This document shows positions 50,749-61,372 of a stretch of 64,000 nucleotides of DNA, piece after piece. The position numbers were made by a program, and so were the translations under genes. The notes under the pieces were generated by a model. It was not told where the DNA came from and did not search any database. It saw only the letters and a program-made list of their open reading frames with translations. Position 1 is the stretch's first letter, and each line of letters opens with the position of its first letter. Source of the DNA: Triops longicaudatus (Eukaryota; Arthropoda; Branchiopoda; Notostraca; Triopsidae); assembly GCA_022885665.1 (NCBI GenBank), contig JAGQDJ010000361.1, positions 62,001-126,000 of the forward strand, read 5' to 3'.

Positions 50749-51185
50749 CTTGACGTTTTCGAAAGTAAAGATAATAACGTCTATAGTACATACAAGCTAA
50801 CGTAAACGAAAATACCTGTCGTAACATTCAAGAGACGACGCTATTTTGAGCACAATAGGCGATTCTATAGCAAGAGTCGACATAACCAAAGTGCTGCTGC
50901 ACTTGCATGATCTAACAGGAAGTATACTGTCGCGTATTAAGTGTATTATATGCACGTGCATCGGACGTTAATTACACAACACTTAACGCAAAAGCTTGAT
51001 GAAGGATACTCGTAGTAGATGGGACATGGTGCATGGCCAATTTGTGCACTAACGCTTGTCTTACTTCCATCACCCTATGCTTGGACATAGCTCAGTTCGT
51101 TACACTAATTTCACTGCACTGAGCAAGCTCTGTTTGACAGTTGATAGGTTCACTAGACTTCTGTACAATACAGCATTGTTTTCAT

Positions 51186-51591
51186 TGTCGCCGCCAGAAT
51201 CGCGCCAACGGTGACAGGGAACTGTTCTGTTTTCATAAGGCAATTTGCTCACTTCAGATAATTTTGATGAAGCAAGATGCAGAGGCCAATAGGTTACACT
51301 GTTCGTGATTTATTTTTAACTTAATTTTACAACAATCAAATTGTGTGCTGAAGAAATAGGTCTGGCTCAAAAGGAGGTCAAAAGGGAACTCACTGTTATA
51401 GGCTGGGTGCAGGGGATTTCATTCTTACCAATAATGAATTTTAGGATTACGGTGGGCGGCTACGAAAGTTAACTGTTGGGTAACAATGAAATTGAACATA
51501 TTGGATATTTTGTCCATCGTACTGTTTCTATCCACGACAAAAAAGGTACATTAAATGTACTTAAAAACCTTTCGTGCTTTAGCACGGAACA
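51186..51591 (+). mobile_element. Solo LTR (copy B)
   Basis: A 406-nt element beginning TGTCGCCGCCAG and ending AGCACGGAACA (TG...CA ends), highly similar over its whole length to the copy at 60963-61372. The flanking 5-mers are TTCAT on the left and TTAAT on the right, a target duplication with one mismatch. The first 30 nt can pair on themselves (TGTCGCCG against CGGTGACA), and a perfect hairpin CGTGC-TTTA-GCACG sits at the 3' end. No internal retroelement genes flank it, so it is a solo LTR left by recombination. Confidence 0.82.
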
Positions 51592-53385
51592 TTAATTTGG
51601 GGTTTAAACACTTCCAACTTCGCATTATCAACGTATATCTTCGTCTATGAAAAATATAATGTAGTTATTGCTCTGATAAGTTTAAATCCTTTCTTTTAAA
51701 GTTTTAATGCATTGTTATTTTATTTTAATTTCGTATAAACTTTTTACTTTATTTAAGCAATATTGTATTTCCCTGTGTTAGTGAATTTGCAGAATTTAGC
51801 ATACATTAGACTTCATTCGCACCACATATTTTGTACAGTACGTTTCAGCTTCATTGTATAAACAAAACATGAATATTTTAGTGGAACTGTATTCTAACTT
51901 TGCTTCAAAAAACATTTCGTAACACGAAATTTGAGAGCACTTTGCAACCAGTTTTTTCACGAATTGCAGAATTCGTAAATATTCGTCGTGCTAAAGAAAC
52001 CCGTTTAAGGGTGAGAACGCCCAAATTAATTAACATTTGAACAAATACGTAACTATAACGCCCCTCAACAGAAAGTTTCTGATCACTGAACCAATCCAAG
52101 TTTGGTTGTCACGGTAAGAAAACTTGGACAGAAAACATTGATATAAGAAGCAGCTTAGTACAACTTGGAGTTCGTGTGAACTTTTCTTCGGATTACACGA
52201 ACGGGCTTGAGGTGTGATTGCGTTTTTATTTTTCATTGCCAAAGGCAACATTTTTTTTTAGAGAAACAGAGTATTAATCCTGAACTAATTATTATTCTTA
52301 ATTGGATGTCTAGCTCGAGTCACCCACGTGCGTTGGTCCTAAGCCATAACTAGTTTACACGTCCTAAATGATAGAGAGACGCAATTTGGAATAAGAATCT
52401 CAAAGCGTAAGTCGCCTGAGCCGATAAAAGTATAGTAAGGGTTCTTTCTTCGTCTTGAGCAAGCCTTTCATTTCCACCTAAAGTCTGCTTATCCGCCATC
52501 AGTGGCGATGAGCACCCGATGAGTGAGACAGCGAGCGAAGAAATTTTTCAGGTTCTTTTTTTATATGAGGATTTTCGTCCCCGTAGTTTTAGGACTACGA
52601 TATAAAAAAAGCGAAGAACCTCCCATTCTCTAGATTCGTACTGAGATCGTTGAAACCATGGTAACGTTCAAGTAAAGTAAATTGGCTCCAACAACCTTTC
52701 CTATTGTTCGGACTTCTAGTTTCATGCGATTTTGGCCCTTTTGTTTTTCCCTGCATCGTTCGTTCTCCTAGAAGTGAAAATTTACATAAAAGCGGCTGGA
52801 ATTGACTGTCATTCCCTTTAATTCTTCACAACTGCCTTACATAACTGCTTTGGAGCATCTTTCATCCAAAGTAGGTTCATTCTTTTTGCCCACTGCCGTA
52901 CTACAATTTTTCCATTTAAATAAAAGGGAATTGCGGAGAGAAATTCTGGACTTAGTTTGAATGCGCTTTGACTGTAAAGAAAACAACATATTTCCTGCTG
53001 ACTGCGGCTCCCCGTTTTATCTTCTACGATAAAATTTTAGTGTGGTAAAAGAAACCTTGGACACGCCAACATTCAATTTAAATTGAATACGGGTACGCAG
53101 TGTTAAGATTTCTGCACTGTAACTTTACGTATCCTCGTATTAGAAACCACTCAACTTCGTTGAGTGAATCCACACTTTTCCTTGAGTTAATTTCATTTTT
53201 AAGAGGATTTTTTTACGCACACTACGTGTCAAGCACTTGTGCGTATGTTAGGATAGCAAAGAAGGGTCTGTGATTTCATTTGCTTCCATTTTTTACTTCA
53301 CTTTTTACAGCTGTGATGTGCATACGTACGCTATAGCACTAAATCTGAAATTCCTTTCTTCTTTTTTTGTTTCTTTTTTGTATAG
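51592..53385. other. Non-coding sequence upstream of the Dpr-like gene
   Basis: No recognised genes. A possible RNA hairpin lies at 52550-52621. The region ends in a long pyrimidine tract (53350-53380) followed by the splice acceptor of the Dpr-like gene, so it is probably intronic to that gene. Confidence 0.45.
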
Positions 53386-56300
53386 GTTGAGGACGTATGG
53401 AAGCCGAAATCTTGGAGGCCTGAGAAACCGAGCTTAGGTGATTCTATTCCGAGTAGTCTTAAGGGACACTTACCGTCAAGCTGGTGTCCGTTTTGGCGGC
53501 GCATATGTACGCCACGCACCGCATCAGCTTCATCTGGACAGCTTTGAAGGAAATTGGACAGGATGATCACCATAAATAAAGTGGACGCTAGGCCACGTAT
53601 GCGATGGAAGAGAGAAAAAACCAATGGACGCGTGTTCGTTTCATTTGTACCCCCTTTTTTCGTCAGATGGAATGCAGATGAAACCATGAAAAGCCTTCCG
53701 TCTATCAAAAGCAGCCACCTTAAGGCGTTTTATTGCTGCTTATTTCGTGGGTATTACTGTTGCTGCCTTTTCATGATCTTCGTTAGTTATGGACCCGCTG
53801 TAGGCAGCTGCACAGAAATTTCGCCCCCGGGCAATGCCTCAGCGTTGGAGTACAACAGTTCTGGTAAGTGCTCTTCTACCAAGCATGCATTACGAAGCTT
53901 TTCTGATTGAAACTTTGGTCCAGCACCGCCATTTTTGCGAACTGAACGGTGCCATTTTAGATTTGTCGTGACGCTTTCGTTTCACTTTTTCGTTCTCAAG
54001 GGGCTTGGAGATATATTATTAATTATCCTCAAGTGGCAGAGAAGACATGTTACAAGAGTCAAGGTTTTCAAGTCAAGATGAAGATGTAATTAACATTTTT
54101 ATGATGGCAGGAATAATGATACCAAGAAAGCCCAAATAATACGTCAAAAGCATGACGTCGCTGTTTTTCCAAAATAAATAAATGAACTAAATAACGTGTT
54201 TTTTATAACAAAAACTGCTGATAAAATTTGAAGTTTTTTTGCAGTAAAATTCGGATAATTTAGAGCAACTGACAAAAACTACGCACGATTTCAGTCTCGG
54301 AAATTAAAGTACGGTTTCAAATTTAACGATGCAATTTTAAAAAGAATGTCATACCTAAGTCCGATTGAAAAGCACAGCTATAACACGGTATAGTACTCAA
54401 AATTGTTGTTTTACAATTATAATACTCATTTTGTGTCAAAAGTCAAATTAGGCACAAATAATCTTCCCAATTTTAAATGAAGTGAGCTTCTTCCGTTGAA
54501 ATTTCAAATTTGGCGCGCGCGGAAGCGCAGCGGAAACCGTTCGCAACAACGAAAATGGCAGTGTTTCAGAAGTTGAGTCGTTTTGCACCTCGTTTATGGA
54601 TTGTTCAGTGAGTATCCGCGAGCGAAAAACTTATTGTGTGCTGCATTAAGGATCTCAAAGATACAGAGCTCCATGAAAACTTGAAAAACTGCTCTGAGCT
54701 TAAAAATCACGCACAATTGTAGACTGTAAAAGTGACTCCATGAGTTTGTTTTCGCTGTGAGTGCGTGTTTCAGAAGGACAACCAGAAAGCTTATCTTTTA
54801 AACGGCTCTCCTAGGCCTTGCGTGCGGTTGTTTGGCTAAAGATGGTAACGTACCCGTTTGTCCCCAGGTTGAGTAAAATATGCGGCAGTTAGGCTCTAAA
54901 TTTGCATAATATCACTAGTTTTCTGAATCCTCAGATAGAAGCCATTCAGCACAGGCTGTGTAGTGTGATTATAGCTTTGGTCCTGGGTTGACGGGTTGGC
55001 AAGCAGAAGTACCTAAAAGTCTTTCGTAGTTAACTAAGTCTCGTTTTATTTCTTGTGTCTAGTTGCCAGCGAGTCGCCAGTTATGTTGCAGGCGACATTG
55101 CCGCGAAGTGGGATCCAAAGCGGATTGAACAGCGAGACAGAAAGCAGAAATCCCGAATTCGAAATTGGAACGCCACTTGCGCTCACTCGTGATGAAATGG
55201 ATATGGACATGGAAGCGACGCTCGATGCCAGAGATTTACCTGACAGGCTGCCATTCTTCGAGGAAACATCCACTGTCACCAATGTCACTGTCCAGCTGGG
55301 TGGCACTGTATTTTTGCACTGTCGTGTCCATGATCTCCAAGATAAGACGGTAATTTCCTTTTTTAAGAAGGTTATTATCTAGAGAGTACGGTAGTACTCT
55401 ATATAATCCATTCGTGTTGGAAAACAAGCAAGGCAGTTTCCTGAGAAACGACAGAAGTCGTTAAAAAACGCAGCAAAATCTTGATGGAGGTGGATGAACT
55501 TTGCGTGCTGTTGGGCCAAGATTTCAGGTTGGATTCGGGTAAAGAAAACGAAAAGTTCAAGTTTCGAAAAGAATATTGCATCTTAAATTGAGAATTATGC
55601 ATAAAATTTTTAAGGAAGCATAGAATGATGCACTTTGCGCAGGGCATACACATGTCTAAACCCGGCCCAGTGTGTAGCTGTAAAAATTCATGGAAAACAT
55701 TACGATACAATATTACCTGCTTTAAAAACCTAAAATAAGGTACGGAAAGTAAGGAAAAAAGATACAGCGACAGTATGTTTCCTAACCAATCCCAGGCAAA
55801 GTCGTTATTAAGCGAGTGAGTTCGCAGAAATGCAGCTTTTTTTTTATTATATTTTGCCCCAGGGAACAATGAAAATGAAAACTTCGATATTCATCGTGAT
55901 CCGGACTTACGTAAACACAACAAAGATTCTTTCAAAGAGCAATAAAAATATTGTACTGTACATTCGTGTGTACTTAGCGTCCCTTTAGCTCGTTGTGTTA
56001 TTTTTAAGAATGACACCGGTAATCGTAATAATGCTCATTAACAAACGTATAGCTGCAATGAGAAAAAGACACGATATAAGTAAACTAAAAAAATTCTACG
56101 AAATTGAAAGAAAAGGATAATGTATTCAAACCTTAAAAGAAATATTTATCTGACCCATATTGAATAATCATTTAGCGTATATCAGAGCAATTATTGCATT
56201 ATTGGCCCCCCTTTTGTCAACGTTCGCGCCGATAATGCAGTAATTTGTCTGACATACGCTAAACGATACTTCAGTATGGGTCAAATAAATTTGTGTCCTT

Positions 56301-57600
56301 TTTTAAAGGTTTGAATATGCTTTTCGTTTAATTTCATTGAAATTTTTCAGTTTATTTTTCGCAGTGCGCTTGTTCTCCTCATGCGGAAGCTAAAGCATTA
56401 GTTCTCACGTACTTTTGAAATTTTGTATGACTTGGTGACATTTCCTTTCTTGCTTTCTTTGGCTTAGCCAAGAAAACTGAGAAAAGACTGCCTTAAAGGC
56501 AAAGAAAATAAACAGAAAGGCTGACAAAACGAAGAATTCTGGTCCAAATTTAGAGGAGAGAACTGGGTAAATTTGCTTTGCAGTTAACTCAGCTGATGCA
56601 ATTCCCACGTTGTTACTTTTTCTAGTAAATGGAATCTTAATGTGGTCGCTATTTTTCTGCTTTGTGTTTTTTCCTTCTTGGCAAGGGCAAGAAAAGAAAG
56701 ATATCTTGAAGAGTTGACGAGGGCAATATGCCTTCGTTTTGGGGAGTAGAGAAATAGGCAGCAGAGAAGAAATGTATTTACACCGGAGGGTTTTTAGTCC
56801 CTCGTTTTCAGTGAGTTCGTGTTGGCCATTAACGGGCAATTTGTTTGCGAACCATATCTGTTGCCCAGGGCAGGCGTGTCAGGATTTCATTGATTTCGCT
56901 TTTCTGAGTTTTTTTTTTTTTTCAATGAAACAGACTTTTGGTGTAATTTTGCCTATTACTAAACATTTTTTCTGTTTTACAGAACATAAAAGCCTTTTTA
57001 TTTTTAGTATTTCTTTTCTATTTTTTATTAGTGTTTTCTTAGTTTAGCGCTTTGCGGAATAAGAAATAAAATGGCAAATAAATTCTTGTTCATGTCAAGA
57101 AAGCTCAAACAGATTTACTGTTCAAATGTTCAAGCACTTGTTTGCATAAGTAATGTAATTGACTGGGCTCGGCGGTTATTTATTGAGGTACTACTGCGCA
57201 AATTCACAAAGTTTGCTGAGCAAGCCTATATTCTTTTAGTTCGTGTATTTATTTTTAATAAGAGGAAAAGGGCCATCCTTGGGTTTGCGGTACACTATTA
57301 AAAAATTACACAAGTAAAAGACAAAGTTGGTACTTGTTTCATGTGCAGACCCTCGTTAAAGTTTCGTTTCTCTCTCTCAACTTTAGGTGTCGTGGGTTCG
57401 CCGTCATCGTGACGATCTTCACTTATTAACGTTCGGTTTACACACGTACAGCACAGATTCGCGTTTCTCCCTTCATTTCCAGCATCCCAACGACTGGCGA
57501 CTGCAAATCAAATATGCGAATCCCCGCGACGAGGGTCTATACGAATGTCAAGTCTCGACGCATCCACCCAGAATACACGTCGTTCAACTGATTGTCACAG
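53386..57600 (+). CDS. dpr: Dpr-family immunoglobulin cell-surface protein, 3' end beyond the window
   Basis: Dpr proteins are neuronal surface receptors with two Ig domains that bind DIP proteins to specify synaptic partners. Visible exons are 53386-53863 (acceptor TTTTTTGTATAG, 5' untranslated part, then ATG at 53686 in the context GAAACCATGA), 55063-55349 and 57387-57600. The spliced frame gives 226 residues so far. A hydrophobic segment (YYCCCLFMIFVSYG) about 30 residues from the start acts as signal peptide. A variable acidic linker leads to the first Ig domain, about residues 132-226: NVTVQLGGTVFLHCRVHD has Cys146, TVSWVRRHRDDLHLLTFG the core Trp158 and the family's RHRD-LH-LT pattern, RDEGLYECQVSTHPP has Cys209. 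The exon phases agree (1, 0, 1). The second Ig domain was not found up to 64000. Which Dpr member this is cannot be said. Confidence 0.88.
53864..55062 (+). other. Intron of the Dpr-like gene
   Basis: A 1199-nt GT-AG intron. It is A+T-rich apart from a G+C-rich promoter-like block at about 54505-54550, listed separately. Confidence 0.7.
54505..54607 (+). promoter_or_regulatory. Promoter-like block followed by a short ATG exon
   Basis: TTTGGCGCGCGCGGAAGCGC (E2F-type and ETS-type words) is followed by GCGGAAACC and, at 54555, an ATG in good context (CGAAAATGG). The frame reads MAVFQKLSRFAPRLWIV and ends at a strong donor CA|GTGAGT (54607/54608). The basic, acid-free N-terminus is like a mitochondrial targeting peptide. 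The nearest acceptor (GTGTTTCAG, 54774) would give only about eight further residues before a stop. It may be a very small nested gene, the copied first exon of a mitochondrial gene, or an alternative promoter. Confidence 0.35.
55350..57386 (+). other. Intron of the Dpr-like gene
   Basis: A 2037-nt GT-AG intron. Long frames on the reverse strand at 55399-55869 and 56405-56839 have no recognisable domain. It contains the foldback element at 56029-56400. Confidence 0.7.
56029..56400. mobile_element. Long imperfect foldback element (MITE-like)
   Basis: The whole segment is an inverted repeat with arms of about 165 nt (56029-56195 and 56235-56400) around a G+C-richer loop of about 40 nt. Examples are CTGACCCATATTGAATAATC against its partner TTGACCCATACTGAAGTATC (read on the reverse strand) and TTTAGCGTATATCAGAGCAA against TTTAGCGTATGTCAGACAAA. 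The similarity continues outwards through TATTCAAACCTT and AAACTAAAAAAATT to TAATGCT at both ends. Arms differ at perhaps one position in five. No coding capacity; an old non-autonomous element or a hairpin RNA source. Confidence 0.8.
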
Positions 57601-60600
57601 GTAGTTTTCTATTTACCTCGATTTTCCAAGCATATGCGCTTAACATTGGTTTGTTAGTAAGCATTCAAAGAGCATAGTTCGTTCTGCCGAGGTCTGTGTG
57701 AAATGATTGACTTTAGTCACACTTAAAAACCCTTGTCGTAATCGCTGACCTTCTGAAAGCGTAAAGTTGCTACAATTTGCAACACTTGCGTGACGAAGAG
57801 CGTCGATTTTGCTCAGTTGTACGCATTGGGCTTTCTGTCTTGAAAGTAACTCTGCCACGCAGTAATACTCCCAAACACGAGCGTAAATTTAGCGTAAAAC
57901 GACATTCATCTCTTATAATATTTTCGCTGTATCACGAGTATTTTTCTTGGGAAAAATGTGAAAAATTACTGTAAATCAAATTAGGAGTGTACACTAATTT
58001 GCTGACAATTTTTTTGTAGTAGGCCATTAAATTAAGTGATTTTTTAAATAATTTTGTAAATATATACAATTTTCAGTTATTATTAAACTATTTTATTTCG
58101 TGTTTTTTTTATTTTACTTTACGGAATAATGCCGAAAAATTTCGCATGTTGCCCGTTGTATATTTTTTTATGAATTTTAGTGTTATTTGCAACTAATGGT
58201 TACAGTTGTTTTACATAGCCTGTAATTGTGGAAAACGATTGGTTAACTGCGATTAGGTGGAACACTTTTAGAGCAAATGTAGAGTCCATTATCGAGAATA
58301 TTCAGCGCACACTCAGGGAGTTCTTAAGATGTGCACTAATGTATAACAACAGTGTGTTGTAGCAGATACATTCGCCCCGACTTCCAAGAAGCAAAAGTTG
58401 CATTTGCAAGCCCAATGATGTTTCGCAGCTAACGATCCACTAAGTACAGTACTGTCGTGTCATTTACTTTGCATGACAGTCGATCGTTAAGTTGATGTGT
58501 AACCTTCAAAAAGACACAAAAAGTAATGCAAAGCTTCTAGAAATGCAGCGTGATTGAGTGAAGATGAGCAGTTTCACGTGGTATATTAATAATGGGGACC
58601 AGAAGCTATGTAGAAGGAGTTACGATGGTGCGACAATGACCATTTGCTAAGAGGCTTTTTGCGTTTTGTTTTTCCCCTCATATTAATTACTTTGTTTGCT
58701 TTCCCAGGACATCCTTCCTTCCTTCCTATACATTACTTGCCCGTAGACGAGGGAAGTGGCTGTAAATGGCTTTATTTAGAACGAATGGCGAACGGGGTCC
58801 GAAAATCATAGATTTTATCGCAGTAACGTTCAGAACTTCAACTTGGGGTGGAAATGTATGTTATCCTCTGTGACCCAAGTGGCTTGTCCTTGTTTCCTGC
58901 CCTCCTAATTTGGTTACAGCCTTCGTCACAGGATATTTTTAATTATTTTTTTTCGCAGGCATTGATAGGCGAGTCTCTTTAGCTTTCTTTGCACTCCACG
59001 TGAAACAGCGTAAAATGGGTCACCTTCGAGAAATCATGCGACGGACAAGATCCTTTTAAATATCATGTTGGGACTAGTTAACAAAACGGGTCTTGTGCGT
59101 CATAACAATGAGAGTACGCGGAAGCAATTTCCAAGCTTTTATTTCCACATAAGTTTCGATCAAGCTACAATAGGTCTTTGTAAACGCACGACGTTGAATT
59201 TCTTCGAGTGGACCGCGGCTTACGCGAGATTTTCAGCTTGAAGTGCTAGCCAAGTCGCGCAAACCCTGGCTGTGATTTATCACAAAAGCCTCACTGATTC
59301 GACCGATTCTTATACTGACCGTTCTCTTGAAATTCCTAATTTTTTTAAAAAAGCCCAAAAGAGCCTTTTTTTGTCTTGCCCACCCCGAGGAAAAGGATAA
59401 ATTACAAGGATCGATACATTCGTCTGTTTTCTTCCTTGTGCTCAAGCTTTTGATTACAAAAGGCCCCTTTTTTTTACCTAAATTTCACAAGGAAAACAAA
59501 ACTACCGCAGTTATAGTTCTGAAAATGTCCGAGGAATTTTGACCCGTTTTGTGTTGGTAGGCTAATCAAATATGCCAAACAAGCACTCAAACGACCAAGA
59601 AATAATTGACTGTCTCGGGCACCAAAATTCTTGTTCCATATTTTTTCGTAAAGGCTGCAGCAATATTTCTACTATGCGTCCTTTATGAAATGATTCAAAC
59701 TTGATAAGTTTTCGCATCATTGCCTTCCCCGCCCGAAAAAAAAAATACCCACCCAGTCTCGGAATTTCATCGAAATTTCCACTTCACTTGCTACCCGTCT
59801 CGCAGTAATTCCGTTTGTGTAGCAAGTTTCAAGCCTTACATTTCTGGAGGTAAATTTGACCCTCGGTGGCGCTCATCGCGTCGTTGTAAAAAAAAGGTAT
59901 CAAGCCGGCTGTACCAAGCTCCGTGCTGTTATGTGCCGTTTTCCTTAAGCAGTGTTTTTGCCCACTCGTCTCAATTGGCCAGTTTTACAGAAACAGCTCC
60001 AGTCCCTGCGAATGCAAAAACCCTCTTTGGACGTAGTGTGTACGCTCTCGTTCAGTTTCCTACCACTGGCGCTTGCAGGTCGTTTCGCAGCTATACATGC
60101 TGTAGCCAAATTTGGCCTCGAAGACATGTACTAGGAAATGCTATTATTTTTCTTAAGAGGGGATATGGCCTAACATTCAATGGACCAAGGGCTTTGAGTG
60201 ATTTCCCTAGCCACTCCGCGTGTTTACACATATGAGGCTTCCCGGCTTCTTGGCTATAGGGAATAGAACAATTTTTCGACATAGGCTCGGTGCTCTGATA
60301 AGCCTGAACTCGGTTTAATGAGGTAACATGGAGGGGTTGGTATAGACAACTCTAAGCTGTCACAGCGCCCTAAAAGCTTGTCGTCAACCCTGGCATAGAT
60401 ACGGCGGAATCTGGGGCTTAGTTTGGTAACCCGAGTTGCTCGAAGGTTAACGGAAGCTTTTCAACGCGACCACCCATGTTAGTGCAGCCGATTGGGCCCT
60501 AGGGGCCCTTAGAGCTAAAGCGACTATTCACTTTTCCAAGGAAATCCTCAGCCGTCCTTCTGGGATACATCAACGCGGAAAAGAAGGATGTTGGCCACGG

Positions 60601-60962
60601 CGACCATTAGCGCGCCAAAGTAGGCCTATACTTTGAAAGAAAAGATTCTGGTAAAGGCAGCATTACGTTCGGAGTTCGAATTGCAGTGTCTAGAAGCGCG
60701 AGAGGTCGCCAACGTGGTTAGTATTTGGTCTCCGTTTGTTGTAGTTATGCCTTATGGCTTGTCTGGGGTTATCGCTTCCGTGAAAGCAAAGCATAAGACC
60801 AGAAACGCTTTCAGCGTGTTGTGGGCAAAACAAGAAGCATGCCGCTAGGGGACCCAAGCTTGGGAAATGGCCTAAAGCGACAGAAGCTGTTTGGGCAGTG
60901 AAATTTGGGGACTGGACTCGTCTTGAGTACTATGTAGGTTTTTAGTATCGCATTTGCACTTA
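57601..60962. other. Probable downstream intron of the Dpr-like gene
   Basis: Begins with the donor GTAGTT. No exon for a second Ig domain is seen. A 171-codon frame at 59720-60235 is in a patch where several frames are open on both strands and carries no domain. A small inverted repeat lies at 58430-58489 and a CCTT run at about 58708. Confidence 0.5.
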
Positions 60963-61372
60963 TGTCGCCGCCAGAATCGCGCTAACGGCGACAGGGAAGT
61001 GTTCTGTTTTTATAAGGCAATTTGCTCACTTCAGATAATTTTGATGAAGCAAGATACAGATGCCAATAGGTTGCACTCATTCACTGTTAGTGATTTATCT
61101 TTAACTTAATTTTACAACAATCAAATCGTGTGCTGAAGAAATAGGTCTGGTTCAAAAGGAGGTCAAAAAGGGACTGACTCTTACAGGCTGGGTGCAGGGG
61201 ATTTCATTATCATCAATAATGAATTCTAGAGTTACGGTGGGGAGGCTACGAAATTTAACTGTTGAGTAACAATGAAATTGAACATAGTGGATATTTGATT
61301 TATCGTGCTGTTTCTATCCACTACAACAAGGCACATACACAAAAAAAACCTTCCGTGCTTTAGCACGGAACA
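60963..61372 (+). mobile_element. Solo LTR (copy C) with perfect target duplication
   Basis: A 410-nt element beginning TGTCGCCGCCAG and ending AGCACGGAACA, flanked on both sides by ACTTA (60958-60962 and 61373-61377), a perfect 5-bp target-site duplication. TG...CA ends and a 5-bp duplication are the marks of an LTR retroelement. The 5' end can fold (TGTCGCCG with CGGCGACA) and the 3' end carries the perfect hairpin CCGTGC-TTTA-GCACGG. No coding region belonging to the element adjoins it. Confidence 0.9.

Larger units (their letters stand above)
43481..51185. other. Gene-poor region, nothing firm
   Basis: No recognisable coding sequence or RNA gene. It contains short tandem duplications at 45288-45353 and 50701-50748 and homopolymeric T runs around 49030-49060. 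Confidence 0.4.

Noticed and set aside
55399..55869. 156-codon frame on - in a Dpr intron
   Set aside because: No recognisable domain; likely chance in intronic sequence.
59720..60235. 171-codon frame on +
   Set aside because: Neighbouring frames on both strands are also open here, no domain or splice context is seen, and residue composition is not convincing.
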